From assembly GCA_002189035.1 (NCBI GenBank), contig NEEC01000014.1, forward strand, positions 622,501 to 686,500: a stretch of 64,000 nt of DNA, given 5' to 3'. Below are positions 1 to 15,039 of the stretch, one piece after another. Source of the DNA: Utricularia gibba. Lineage: Eukaryota > Streptophyta > Magnoliopsida > Lamiales > Lentibulariaceae. The position numbers and the translations under genes were made by a program. Position 1 is the stretch's first letter, and each line of letters starts with the position of its first letter. The notes under the pieces are model-generated. The model did not search any database and was not told the origin of the DNA. It saw only the letters and a list, made by a program, of their open reading frames with translations.

Positions 1-445
1 GGTGAGACACTAACACTTCTTTGCCACACTGGATGTCCATTCTTCTCAACCTGGAAATTATGTGTTGCTTGTGGATTCTTTCTTGTCTCTTTATTCATCC
101 CCATCTCTGTTGTACAAAGAATAGATATCAATGCTCTCTCTTAAATTTATTTGTTTCTAGTTGTCAAAGAAATCGAATATGTTGTCTCTTAAGCTCAAAG
201 AAGGCCTCCTCCACAAGGGAATGGATGCTTCAATAAACTTGTGCACTGGTTGGTCTGTTGCACTATTATGAATTACTGACATTGATGCAGCCGTGAATCT
301 TGGAATCCTCTAAACCTTCTATTTTCATTTATATTTTATGAGGGAAAACTCAACTGATTCCATGCATGATATTCTTGAACTAGATCAAATGCCAGACAGT
401 AGCTACCTTATTCAGCTTGTCGACTAAGAAAAGTGACTTCACTTT
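1..445 (+). other. Left-edge gap; possible last exon of an upstream plus-strand gene
   Basis: The window opens with a donor-like GGTGAGAC. A pyrimidine-rich stretch ending TTTCTAG at 151-160 could be the matching acceptor, so 161 onward could be a short terminal exon of a gene lying to the left. Depending on phase it would stop after about 10 codons (reading VKEIEYVVS) or about 36 codons. No family is recognisable. The rest is probably the 3' flank of the minus-strand AGPase gene. Confidence 0.2.
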
Positions 446-2611
446 TCAAATGATGGTTCCACTAGGAATCAATGCATCTTTGATGACAGTAACTATGCCA
501 CTCTTGATGAAATACCCATCTGTTTCTCTTGCTGCTTCTTGCACATTCTCAGAATTGATTATCTGCATGCGTCATGAGGTTCAAGGAATATGAATACCGT
601 TTCAATCTTTGAAAAGAGACATCCTTTTCCATAGGCACTCACCTTGACATCATCACCAATCCTGGCATTCTTGTCGATGATAGCTCTTCTGATATGTGAA
701 TTCCTCCCAATACCAACTGGGACACCACCCTTCGCTGCTAGGAGTCTTTTGTCAGCATCAGTCTGCAAAGAACACCACCCCCCTTTAGCTCAATCTAATG
801 AATTGTGGAAAGCTTTGTTTGATACCTCATAATAGTCAGCTCCCATTAGCAGTGAGTCTTCGATTACCGCACCCTCAGAGATGCAGGAACGCAGCCCAAC
901 AACCGAATGGTGAATCTTGCAGCTCTAGAGCATGAACGGTTATATCGTGTTATAAGTGTCATGAGCTGAGTACATGAGCGTAGACTGAATGGTGGGTGAT
1001 TGGTACCTTTATCACACATCCCTCACCTATGACACTGTCTGTGACATCGGCATTCAGCATCTTAGAAGGTGGGAGGTAACGAGGCTGTGTGTATATTGGA
1101 GAGGAACGATCATAAAAGCTGAAGTCTGGCAAAGGTTTCTTGGTGATTCCAAGGTTTGCATTGTAGAACGCCTCAATGGTTCCAATGTCCTCCCAATACC
1201 CGTCATACAGATATGCTTGCACCTGAGAAGAAAAGACACACAGTGATGGTCACTTTATCTTTGGGATTGGCACTGAAGAGGTTTACATTGCAAGGATTGT
1301 AGTGTACCCTCATTCCTAGTGAAGTAGCACCAGGGATGACTTCACTTCCAAAGTCATTGGCTGATGGGAACTTCCCTTGTAGCAGATTCAGCATTACATC
1401 TTTACTGAAAACATAGATGCCCATACTTGCAATATACGGCATTTCCACTGCTCTCGCTTCATCAAGTCCTAAGATTGTAGTGTCAACCTATGACAAGGAA
1501 AAGGAGGAGGGGAACGTCAGTGGGAATGCTGACAAGGTAAAACTGGGCACCTCCATTTAGTATCATGGTTCTCCCACCTTCATTGCCTTGAGCTCTTCAC
1601 CCTTGGGCTTTTCTGCAAACTCTATGATCCGCCCTTCATCATCGATCGTCATCAAACCGAAGGCTGTAGCTCTTTTTTCATCCATTGGCAAAGCAGCAAC
1701 TGTTATGTCTGCCTCAGTTTCTCTGTGTGCTTTAATGAATTTCTCATAGTCCATTCTGTACAAATGATCTCCCGCTAATATCAAGTACTCAAGAACGTCA
1801 TGTTCCTCAAAAAGCCACAAGTACTGCCTCACAGCATCGGCTGTCCCCTGGCGGTGGAAGATTAGCAACGCTGATGTGAGAACAGGTTGCAACTGACCGA
1901 AACATTATGTTGATGAAGAAAGTAAGTCATCCCCATATACCTGGAACCAGTTTGGGTTCTCGGGGCTCTGCTGTGCAGCAAGAACCTCGACAAATCCTTC
2001 ATTCTTGTACCCTCCCATGTTGCTGGTGTACGCCCTTGATAAGTGACGGTTGAGAGATGCTGAGTTGAACTGTGTGAGGACGTAGATCTTGGATATGTTG
2101 CTGTTGAGACAATTACTGACAGGAATATCGATCAAACGATAATTGGCACCCAGTGGAACTGCCGGCTTTGCCCTTTTCTTGGTGAGCGGATACAGCCTCG
2201 ACCCGGCGCCACCCCCAAGAATGATGCCCAATACGCTCTACGCAACAAAATCAAACACTGGTTAGTGAACAACGCCGATTCAGATGGAAGGTAGCAGGCG
2301 AATGCAGATCCAATAACGGAGAATTCGAGAGAAATCCCCGAAGATCAAAACAATTTCAAAAAAGTTGATGATACCGTGCTGGCATCAGGATCAAGGCATG
2401 TCGTGGAGGAGCTGGAATCTGAAACAGCCTTCGGAGAAACAACGAACGCTGCTGGAGATCTCCTGACGGTAACCGGTTTCCGAGAACTTACAGACACCGC
2501 ACTCCCGAAAAGCTGAGATTTGGAAAAGTTCACCGCTCTTGACGTCTTCTTCTCCGTTGATGATGAATACGGGAGACCACAAATCCCGATGACCGAGGAT
2601 GAACACGCCAT
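446..2611 (-). CDS. APS1: ADP-glucose pyrophosphorylase small subunit, copy A
   Basis: Small subunit of glucose-1-phosphate adenylyltransferase, which makes ADP-glucose from glucose-1-phosphate and ATP for plastid starch synthesis as part of a heterotetramer. Eight coding exons read cleanly: 2375-2611, 1941-2237, 1578-1847, 1308-1487, 1007-1222, 826-924, 643-762 and 446-562. All are multiples of three and sum to 1536 nt (511 aa), the usual family length. Seen: a Ser/Lys-rich N-terminus like a plastid transit peptide, the nucleotide-binding loop [20 protein letters not shown] at the start of exon 2, [13 protein letters not shown] in exon 3, and the C-terminal beta-helix ending [16 protein letters not shown]. 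It lies head to head with a second copy about 660 bp away. No break is seen, so this is probably the functional copy. Confidence 0.95.
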
Positions 2612-3270
2612 GCTCTCTCCTCGTCCTCACTCACCCAGAATCTCTGCAGGAGTGACGAAGTGGGAACGGCAAGATCTCTGGAAAAGCAACAGTTTTTAAT
2701 GATTAAATATATAATTCAAGATTTCTAAAAGGGCCAACCTTGTACCTCGTCAGCCTTGAATTTTCAAATGCATTTTTTTAAAATAAAATAAAAATCTCGA
2801 AATAATGTTGCTAACATTTTTTCTAAACAAAAAAATCACATTAAACAGACATTAAAAATGTACTTCAAAAATAATGTTATATTTAAAAAAAAAAATTAGA
2901 AATATTTAATATTTTCAGTAAAATTCAGAGATCCAAATTATATTTTATTACATATATTTTTTTGAAAAATAGTTTTCAAAAAACAGAATAAAAAAAATCT
3001 AAACTTGTGTTTCATGTAAATTTAGGTCAAGTTTAGCAACATGGATTCTAAAGGTGGGTTGGGCTGAGCTCAACAATACGGCCCATATGTTTAAAATGCT
3101 CCGTATAGATAAAGTCCATTGAGTTCAACCCAGCTGCGAAATTGGCCTGGCCCATTTGTATCAAGCGCGCAGTTGCACAAAATCCGGTCTTTGGTGGAAT
3201 ATCACCTTTGAAAGCTTCATCGTTCCACGTTCACTCACCAGTCGCTGTTCGTTAGATTTTGGGGCAGACC
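2612..3270. promoter_or_regulatory. Shared divergent promoter region of the two AGPase genes
   Basis: About 660 bp between the two ATGs. The middle (2700-3030) is very A/T-rich with poly-A/T tracts. The flanks next to each ATG look like short 5' UTRs. Two GGCCCA/GGCCCAT-type motifs lie near 3080 and 3150, resembling site II elements. I see no coding potential. The two 5' flanks do not look alike, unlike exon 2 of the genes. Confidence 0.5.
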
Positions 3271-5464
3271 ATGGCATCGTCGTCCTCGCTCATTAGGATT
3301 TCTGGTCTGCCGTTTTCTTCGTCTCCTGAGAAGAAGATCTCACGAACAGTGCAATTTTCCAAATCTGAGCTTTTCGGGAGTACGGTGTCTGTTAGTACTC
3401 GAAAGCCCGTTAGCGTCAGGAGATCTCCAGCGGCGTTCGTTGTTTCTCCGAAGGCTGTAACTGATTCCAGCTCCTCTACGACTTGCCTTGATCCTGATGC
3501 CAGCACGGTATCATCAACTTTTTTGAAATTGTTTTGATCTTGGGGGATTTCTGTCGAATTCTCTGTTATTGGATCTGCATTTTCCTGCTACCTTCCATCT
3601 GAATCGGCGTTGTTCACTAACCAGTGTTTGATTTTGTTGCGTAGAGCGTATTGGGCATCATTCTTGGGGGTGGCGCCGGGTCGAGGCTGTATCCGCTCAC
3701 CAAGAAAAGGGCAAAGCCGGCAGTTCCACTGGGTGCCAATTATCGTTTGATCGATATTCCTGTCAGTAATTGTCTCAACAGCAACATATCCAAGATCTAC
3801 GTCCTCACACAGTTCAACTCAGCATCTCTCAACCGTCACTTATCAAGGGCGTACACCAGCAATATGGGAGGGTACAAGAATGAAGGATTTGTCGAAGTTC
3901 TTGCTGCTCAGCAGAGCCCCGAGAACCCAAACTGGTTCCAGGTATATGGGTGTGGCATTCTTTCTTTGTTCGTAATGCGCTAGGCATGTGCAACCTGTGC
4001 AGTTTCAGTTTGGCAGACTTAGTACTTGCAAAGAATATTAGCCTGCTTACATCAACTTTGCTAATCTTCGACCATCAGGGGACAGCTGATGCTGTGAGAC
4101 AGTATTTGTGGCTTTTTGAGGAACATGATGTTCTTGAGTACTTGATTTTGGCGGGGATCATTTGTACAGAATGGATTATGAGAAATTCATTAAAGCGCAC
4201 AGAGAAACTGAGGCAGACATTACAGTTGCTGCTTTGCCAATGGATGAAAAACGAGCTACAGCTTTCGGTTTGATGAAGATCGATGATGAAGGACGGATCA
4301 TAGAATTTGCAGAAAAGCCCAAGGGTGAAGAGCTCAAGGCAATGAAGGTGGGGAAGCATGCTACAATTGAGTTGTCTGGTTTTGACTTGGCAATATTCCC
4401 ACTTGGGTTACCCTCATTTTATCGTTGATGTAGGTTGACACGACGATCTTAGGACTTGATGAAGAAAGAGCAAAGGAAATGCCGTATATTGCAAGTATGG
4501 GTATCTATGTTTTCAGTAAACATGTAATGCTGAATTTGCTACAAGGGAAGTTCCCAGCAGCCAATGATTTTGGGAGTGAAGTAATTCCTGGTGCAACTTC
4601 ATTAGGAATGAGGGTAAGCTTATATGCATGAAATATAACTCTCTTTAGTGCCAATGCAAAAGATACTGACTATTTTTCTTTTTGTCTCAGGTGCAAGCAT
4701 ACCTGTACGACGGGTATTGGGAGGACATTGGAACTATCGAGGCATTTTATAATGCTAATCTAGGAATTACCAAGAAACCTTTGCCAGATTTTAGTTTTTA
4801 TGACCGCTCTGCTCCAATATACACACAACCTCGTTACCTTCCACCTTCAAAGATGCTGAACGCGGATGTCACTGACAGTGTCATTGGCGAAGGGTGTGTA
4901 ATAAAGGTATGAATCATCTGCCTCCTCATTCTACACTCATGTTTCAATGGGTTTAAGTCTAATACAACAATTCTTCACTTTTTAGAGTTGCAAGATTCAT
5001 CACTCAGTTGTCGGCTTGCGCTCTTACATCTCTGAGGGTGCTGTAATTGAGGATTCTTTACTGATGGGGGCCGACTATTATGAGGTAGCAATGCAGATTT
5101 TCACTCACCAGATTTCCCATACTGCAGACTGACTTGACATTGGCCTGACCTCCTCACAGACTGATGCTGACAAATCACTCCTCGCTGCAAAAGGGGGTGT
5201 GCCAATTGGCATTGGAAAGTTCTCACACATCAAAAGAGCCATCATCGACAAAAACGCTCGAATTGGAGAAAATGTCAAGGTTATTATGCAATAACTCATC
5301 ATTTCTCAACAGGATTGGCACCACACCCACATCCCTTATGTTTGCAGATCATCAATGCTGATAATGTGCAAGAAGCAGCCCGAGAAACCGATGGGTATTT
5401 CATCAAGAGTGGCATAGTCACCGTCATCAAAGATGCCCTGATACCCAGTGGAACCATCATTTGA
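3271..5464 (+). CDS. APS1: ADP-glucose pyrophosphorylase small subunit, copy B (one-base frameshift in exon 3)
   Basis: Inverted duplicate of copy A with the same eight-exon structure: 3271-3507, 3645-3941, 4079-4347, 4434-4613, 4691-4906, 4986-5084, 5160-5279 and 5348-5464. Every exon length matches copy A except exon 3, which is 269 instead of 270 nt. The missing base lies at GGGG 4153-4156, inside the codons for AGDHLYRM. As written, the frame is lost in the catalytic domain and the remaining exons cannot be read. Other oddities are SKHVM where copy A has SKDVM, and a diverged transit peptide. Because six other genes here carry the same kind of loss, a consensus error is as likely as a true null allele. 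If the base is restored the protein has the same length as copy A. Confidence 0.85.
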
Positions 5465-6327
5465 AGAGGAAGCCCTGGTGATGCTTTGTGCAAACTGAGG
5501 CTCTTGGGATCCACAGTCCACTAGAAAGAGTGTTACTTCCTGGAGGATGCCTTGTGCAGATGGGGATCGCATGATGTAAGCAAAATAAGTTGTCGTCTAC
5601 ATGTGCAAGAACAAAATGGGCCGTTGGTTCAATACACTTCACTGTGAGGCCCATTTAGCGAAGTTCTGGCCCATAGCTGCAGAAAATCACGAACGTGTCG
5701 TTGTATTTAATGCAACAGCCTTCATCGAACGAGGAACTTAATAATTATCAGAATTTTCAGTCAATTGATTAGATCGCGCTCCCCGATTTCGTCATCTTTC
5801 AGCAAGTCGAACATTTGATTGATATCCGGCGGGGGTTTTTGCTCTCTTTTTTTCGCGGCGTCAATCGTCGTCTTGAGCGGGGGAATTATCTCAACTGATC
5901 ATTTTCTTGAGGTCAGGAGAGAAGTTCGTTTTGTTGTTTGGTTCTTTTATTGTGATGGGTTAATTCGTTTGCGAATTTCTGGTTTTTTTTCTTTGATTTT
6001 TGGGGATTTCGGTGAAAGAATAAAGGACGCGGACGACTTCTGCGGTTTTGTTTATGTTCTGTGAATTTGGTTTTAATTTTTATGCTTTGAATTCCCCAGT
6101 ATGTGAAGGTTCAGTCTCCTCTATTTACTAAAGATTGAAATCTCTTTTAGTTCGTTTCGTTGTATGTGCAGTTTTATCTTTTAATGGTTGTATAATGATT
6201 TTGAAGGTATTGAATGATTCAGTTTCTTTCGTCTCTCTGTTCGCTAGCCATTTTTTCTTGTATTGTTCTACTGCAGCCTATTAATGTTATATGAATTGTA
6301 ATTCAGGGGATCTTAAGTTACGAAGTT
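5465..6327 (+). other. AGPase-B 3' flank and 5' UTR region of the WD40 gene
   Basis: There is no recognisable coding sequence. The stretch from about 5780 is T-rich and looks like a 5' leader carrying an intron: a donor-like GAG|GTCAGG near 5911 and an acceptor ATTCAG just before 6307, about 20 bp upstream of the WD40 ATG. This is inferred from splice-site appearance only. Confidence 0.35.
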
Positions 6328-8830
6328 ATGGATGATGCTGCCGCTGACTATGAAATGGGTGAGGTTGATGGGAATATGTACTTTGGCGGTGTAATGGTGA
6401 GAGATTCAGATTCCGAAGAGGAGGAAGAGGATGAATATGATCAGTTGGTCCGTACAATCTTGTGTTAGGATATTCATTTGAAATGTTTCTTTTTAAGTAT
6501 TTTTCCATTCTTGGGCTTGCATCCATTTGGTTTTTGAACTAACTAATGTGTTGAAGTAGGATAATAAGGTTACGGATACCTGTGCTGCTGAAGCACGGAA
6601 AGGAAAGGATATCCAGGGAATCCCGTGGGAGAGGCTCAATATTACAAGAGACAAGTACAGAAAAACTAGATTAGAACAATATAAGAATTATGAGAATATA
6701 CCTGCTTCAGGAGAGGGATGCCAAAAGGTATCGTTTTTTTGTATATCTGATGTAATTATTACTTTCTTACTGAGGTCTCCATTTATATTTTTTTAGGAAT
6801 GCAAGTTAACGAGAAAAGATGGTACATATTATGAGTTTTGGCAAAACACAAGATCTGTAAAGTCGACGATTCTTCATTTTCAGGTAATTTTTATCAGTTT
6901 TTCGCTCTTGAATTCTTTTGGTTGCAAATGTTTCTTAATTTTTTTTTCTTTGCTCTTCCAAATGGTGTATGCCATCACACGACCAAATCCTTTTTTTTTT
7001 TCTTGACCATGAGAATATTCTGTAAATTTGTGGGGATAAAATTGTGAAAGTTGGAGACTTTAGGCACATAAGGTGTGTTTCATTGTATAGCCCCCAGCTT
7101 TTGCAATCGATGCTATGTAGTGAAGTTAAAGTTTTTCATGTTGTCGTGATTGTATGATGAAGCTGCTAATTTTTTATTCAACTAACACCTGATAATGTAT
7201 TTGATGGGCCATTGTCATAGCTCATTAACCCCAAGTTTTGTTCCAGTTGCGGAATCTGGTTTGGTCGACATCTAAGCATGATGTTTACCTGATGTCTCAC
7301 TATTCGATAATCCACTGGTCATCCCTGAGTTCAAAAAAGACTGAAGTGCTTAATGTGCTGGGTCACATTGCACCACGAGAGGTGCATCCCCGACATAAAA
7401 TATACATTATGTTTCAGGTTACTTATTTTGTCATAATTTGCAATATGCAAAGTTTGTTTCATTTTTCAGAAACACCCTGGGAGTTTGCTGGAAGGATTCA
7501 CCCAGACACAAGTAAGTACGCTAGCAGTACGAGATAATGTGTTGATTGCTGGTGGATTCCACGGGGAGCTTATTTGCAAGGTGCTTCTCTTTTCCTGCAG
7601 AATATGCCTTACAGCATTAGAATAGCCAAGCTGTTTTGTTAATTCAAACTGTTAGGCCGGTTTACAGTTTTTCCTCATAATGATCGCTTACATTTGCCCA
7701 TCTAACCCTGGTGTCAGGATCTTGATCGTCCTGGTGTTAACTTTTGTACGAGAACAACCTATGATGAGAATGCTATCACAAATGCAATTGAGATATACGA
7801 TAGTCCAAGGTGAGCGTTGCCTCTCTCACGTTCTCATCAGCTCAAATTGCTGTATTTCTTGTGTAAAAATTCATCATTATCTTCTAACTATTGCCAAACC
7901 ACGTCAGTGGTGCTTCTCATTTTACAGCTTCCAATAATGATTGTGGGGTTCGGGATTTTGACATGGAGAGATTCTCGCTGGTCAAGAATTTCTCTTTTCC
8001 CTGGCCAGTTAATGTTAGTAACAATTGCTTTCTTATTTCTGTGTCTAGTATGTCAATATGTTTTATAGTCAGCTGGAGGTTTGTTTCTTACTGAAACAGT
8101 TTTTTTTCTTTTTGATGTATACTGAACAGAAATCCATTATATAAAGTAGTAGTTGTCAATGATGTTGTAATTGCATGTTTTATTCTGCCTGTGTGATGAT
8201 CCTTTTGGCTTTGACTGCAGCATACCTCTCTCAGTCCAGATAGAAAAATCATTGCTATTGTCGGGGACAATCCTGATGGGATGTTAATAGATTCCGAGAA
8301 TGGCAAGGTACATAATGAATCTTTTTTCCTGATTGATTGCCAAAAATGCTATGATTTAATGCTCAGAAAGCTGGATGATCCTGATTTTCCGCATACTCTG
8401 TTTTATTTTTCTGTAGACCATTGCTACTCTACGTGGACATTTGGATTTTTCATTTGCTTCTGCATGGCATCCAAATGGTGTCATCTTCGCCACCGGGAAC
8501 CAGGACAAAACATGTCGGGTCTGGGATGTTCGTAACCTCTCAAAATCCATTGCAGTACTCAAGGGAAACTTGGGTGCAATTCGATCCATCCGTTTCACAT
8601 CTGATGGTCGGTTTATGTCAATGGCTGAACCAGCAGACTTTGTACATATCTACGATGTAAAGAACGACTTCGACAGAGAACAAGAAATTGACTTCTTTGG
8701 TGAGATATCTGGAATCTCTTTTAGTCCAGACACGGAAGCCATGTTCATCGGGGTCTGGGATCGAACTTATGGCAGCATTCTCCAGTACAACAGGCGCCGA
8801 AACTATTCATATCTGGATTCTCTGATATGA
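6328..8830 (+). CDS. WD40-repeat protein (plant C2A9.03-like family)
   Basis: Multi-exon gene starting at ATG 6328 with an acidic N-terminus (DSDSEEEEEDEYDQL). It continues through exons reading GKDIQGIPWERLNITRDKYR, LRNLVWSTSKHDVYLMSHYS, KHPGSLLEGFTQTQVSTLAV and DLDRPGVNFCTRTTYDENAI, and ends in a large 3' exon with two clear WD repeats (FATGNQDKTCRVWDVR, MFIGVWDRTYGSILQYN). This layout matches a conserved plant family usually annotated only as 'uncharacterized WD repeat protein C2A9.03-like'. WD40 propellers are protein-interaction scaffolds and the partner is unknown. All inferred junctions are GT-AG and in frame. I see no frameshift. A 5' UTR intron is probable. Confidence 0.85.
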
Positions 8831-9323
8831 TTTCCAAGATAAAGGTTTGCTGGTCTGTTTGCTGCAAAACGGAAAGGACTGCCAGTGGTCAAGGAGAATG
8901 CATTCATCTCCGTAGTCTTGTATTTGTGAAGTAAACAGTCAGATAGTTGGGTGTATCAACAGTTTTTTAATATGGAAGGTCTTTTTTCCCATTGAAGCAT
9001 CTTGTTCTTCTTTTTTTGTTTCTGTTCAAGAAAAGTACATTTCTCTAGCAGGGAAAAATCTTTCTACCGCTCGCAAGAAGACAAAGAACTCACCTTTTGA
9101 TGTATGTGGGTGGTTTTATGAACTCAAACTACATTCACCGAGGCCATGCTAGGTGATGTTTTTGCCTACGATCCTAAATCTACACCTGAATCCGTATACA
9201 TTCTACTGTGAAACAGCAGGTTTATTAGATTCTGGGAGGAAAAAGTACAGGATTTGAAGGAAAAATACTTCTTGTGCTTAGTTGATTCTGCTTATTGTCT
9301 TCCTGTTTGGTAATCTCTCTGAT
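8831..9323. other. Intergenic region between convergent genes
   Basis: This holds the 3' flanks of the WD40 gene (plus) and the isocitrate dehydrogenase gene (minus). It has no credible ORF and no repeat. Polyadenylation-type TTTGTTTCT/AATAAA-like sequence is diffuse. Confidence 0.4.
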
Positions 9324-11890
<2,567 letters not shown>

Positions 11891-12259
11891 CAGCAAGCCC
11901 CCTGATTCAATCGCCGCAAGAAACTTAAGCCCAGATGAAGAATTACAATTAGAATCCGCAGTCTAGACTAAAAACCAGATATCCCAGCCGTTGCCTATAA
12001 TCGAAAATTTTGTCTTTTTACCGTGGTTGTTCGCAGTTTTTCTTACTCAAGTAGGCGGCTGCTTTTCCCTTGTTGGGTTTTGGTCTTTTTCTCAATTATA
12101 GTTCTCAAGTTCGTGTCTTTAAGCCCCTTGTTTGGAAGTTTTCCGGTGAGGTCTGATTTCCTCTACCCAACCTTAAAGAAAGCACGGTTCTTTCCAAATG
12201 TTGAATGGGTTACATTATTGGGACATCGAACAACCACAGTACAGCAGCTTGGTTCTCTC
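11891..12259 (-). promoter_or_regulatory. Region between the 2-hydroxyacid dehydrogenase and the isocitrate dehydrogenase
   Basis: 370 bp between two minus-strand genes in tandem. It must hold the 3' flank of the upstream dehydrogenase and the promoter and leader of the isocitrate dehydrogenase. No coding potential is seen on the minus strand, and the plus-strand ORF across it does not look like a gene. Confidence 0.4.
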
Positions 12260-15039
12260 TCAATTGACGACTTCCACACCAGTGAAGCTATCTCTTCCTT
12301 CATGGAGTTGGAGGGCAACATCCCCAACAACCTGACATCCAAACACTCCAAGTTATTCTACTAGAATTAAGTGATGCTTCATCGAACCAATCAAAAGAAA
12401 CCGACACTGATACCCGTACCTTAGCCATGGCTCTGTAGGAGCATTCAGTGACTCCACCAACATGAGGTGTGATGATCACATTGGGGAAGTTCAAAATGGG
12501 ATCATCAGGATCAAAGGGCTCAGACCATGCAACATCTATACCCAAGCCCCCCAAATGCCCTGATTTGAGATTCTTGAAGACAGCATCATAGTCTAGAAGG
12601 CCGCCTCGAGAAATGTTTACCAGCATGGATCCCTTCAAGAAAGTTGTTGCATGTAAGGAGGACAGACCAGCAAAGGGAAGAACAGAAACAAGGAAGCAAA
12701 CCTTTTTCATCGATGATATGAAAACATCATCAACAATTCCAGCCTGAATGCCACCAAAATGAGAAGGTACTTAGGAAGGATGATAAACAGTTGCAGAGAC
12801 TGAGAGGTATGATGCTACCGTTTCACTACTCATGGCCAAACAACAAACAACTATGTCAGAAGCTCCCGCGAATTTCAGAATATCTTCATGTCCACCTCTC
12901 ACATCTACTAGATTACAGACTGTGGAATCAATGCAGAAAGAAAGAACTATATATTAATGAACAGCTAGAGATATAAATTCTGTGAGCTTTTCTTGAAATT
13001 AATACCATCTGAGACGCTGGAGTTTTGCACAGGATATGGCCAAGCTCTTTTAGTAGCAAGTATTTTTACACCAAAAGGGCGCAAGCGTTTGGCTAATTCA
13101 ATCCCAATATTTCCATAACCCATGATGAACACCTGAAGGAATCACAAGTTTGGTGCACCCAATGAACTCACTCAAAATAATGAATGAAGAAATACTGCAG
13201 CAGACGTTTATCATTCATTGAGAACACTGCAGATAAAAAAAAGTAATCCAACCGTCTTTCCAAGCAGAGTGTCACCAATCGGATCTCCAAGTATTCTCTT
13301 TCTCAGAGCAGCCTGCATCTCATTCTGAAGAAAAAGTCAAAAGTGGGCAAGCCGAGTAGGAAACTGAAGGTTGCGGCATATGAAGATAGATGCTGAGTCG
13401 AGATTGCAAGCAGTATATATAACAAATCCACGCTTGACTCTACCAATCCAAATTCATAACATCATTACATGTAACTTTGCAACTTCATATATGCGTTTTA
13501 TGAACGCTGAAATCATGCAAAAGGTGAATGTGACAGAGATTCAAGGATTGATTTGAACCAACTTGCTTACGAAGGAGGCCCAACATCAGATAAATGACCA
13601 TTTCAGCACACGAAGCTGCATTTCCAGTTGCATCTCCCGGGATTCTGGCAACTTTAATTCCATGTTTCGTCGCAGCACTTATGTCAACAACTTCATTCCA
13701 GAAAACCATCACTGAATGTTGGAATGATGAAGAAAAGATAACCAAAAATGACATTGTATATAGTTCTTAAGTCATGCCTTCTAACCCTACTCCAAATTGC
13801 ATGATAAGCTTCAACTTGTTTGCTTTCGCTATGATATCTGAATTTAGCCTCAGAGTCTTAACAACACAAATATCATAGTTCTCAATCACATCGGGAACAT
13901 TATCCAGTGGGACAACATCAACCTACCAAAAATGAAAACAGGCATAATGCTTGGTGGAATTGAAAAAGGTTAGGAGCAAATAATACAGAGTCCACAACTA
14001 GACGTGGTGACGATGAAGATAGCCACTACAAGCATATCAATGAAAATAGCAAAGCACACCTGTATGGATGCATGCTTTTGCAGATACTCTATGGTATAGT
14101 TATGAGAAGCAGCAAAATGTGGACCACAAAAAATAACTCGGGTGAAAAGATTGCAGTTGTCTTTTGTCATATTTGACACTTCCCTTAGAAACCCTGTAAT
14201 TTGTTGAGAACGAAACCAATGGGGTAAACTAAGATTACAACAAAATAAAGCTCACTACGTGACAAGTGTAAACTTTTTGAATTTCAAGTTATAACCGGGA
14301 GACATGACTAGTAAAAATAACAATCAAAAGGAAGACTTCGAGAAGATAAGAGGTAGCGTTTGCACAGCTGATACATAACTAAAAAACCGCCACCTTCATT
14401 AGGCCTGCTGGTGAAATTTGCTTAATATCGAGTCAAAACATACTCCATTCAATTCTAATAGAAACCAAAATGCTTCTGAAGTGAACCAACATGAGTTTCT
14501 TCAGCTTCTATGCTCATGGTTAATATTAAAAATTTGCACTTTATCCCTACCAATTTATGGACTTTGCAAAGGCCATATTCTATTCTGATGCTGCATCATG
14601 AGCAGAAACTGAGAAGCAACGGTGAATGCCTTAATTCTGTAATGCAAACATCTCGGGCCTCTAATGTTGATATGAGCAACTTCGAATCAGTTATTAAGCA
14701 GCTCATCAACTTCACACATTAACTCAAATAATTTGAATAATATAAAAAAGAACAAAGGTTTATAAACAAAAAATTTCCTTTCGCGTGGTGTTCTCTACAG
14801 TGCATGTAAGAGATGGAATGCAGGAAAAATCGCAGGGCGGAACACCTTTTTGACTGCGTGGTGTGATTGTGCTACAGATACTCGGGAAGCTAGCAACTTG
14901 ATCGGAGTATAGAGATAAAGCTCGAGACTTTTAATTTTAATTATTTAAAAAAAGATAGATATTTTTTACCTTTTACCTTAGATGATGAAATTCCGGCTCT
15001 ACTGGCGGCCCTAAGAGCCGAAAACGGAGCAAAATGCAT
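12260..15039 (-). CDS. D-isomer-specific 2-hydroxyacid dehydrogenase family protein
   Basis: NAD(P)-dependent oxidoreductase of the phosphoglycerate dehydrogenase fold; the substrate is not known from sequence. The start MHFAPFSALRAASRAGISSS (15037-15039) is followed by a long first intron of nearly 800 bp. Later exons read FLREVSNMTKDNCNLFTRV, VDVVPLDNVPDVIENYDICV, VDISAATKHGIKVARIPGDA, VFIMGYGNIGIELAKRLRPF (Rossmann GxGxxG-like GYGNIG), VNISRGGLLDYDAVFKNLKS, IDVAWSEPFDPDDPILNF and NVIITPHVGGVTECSYRAMA, ending GVEVVN. The catalytic Arg (NISRGG), Glu/Asp (AWSEPFDPDDP) and His (TPHVGG) regions are present. It resembles Arabidopsis At1g72190. The N-terminus is basic and may target an organelle. 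The intron at 13691-13777 needs a GC donor to keep frame. Its start lies 140 bp from a divergent plus-strand gene. Confidence 0.85.
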
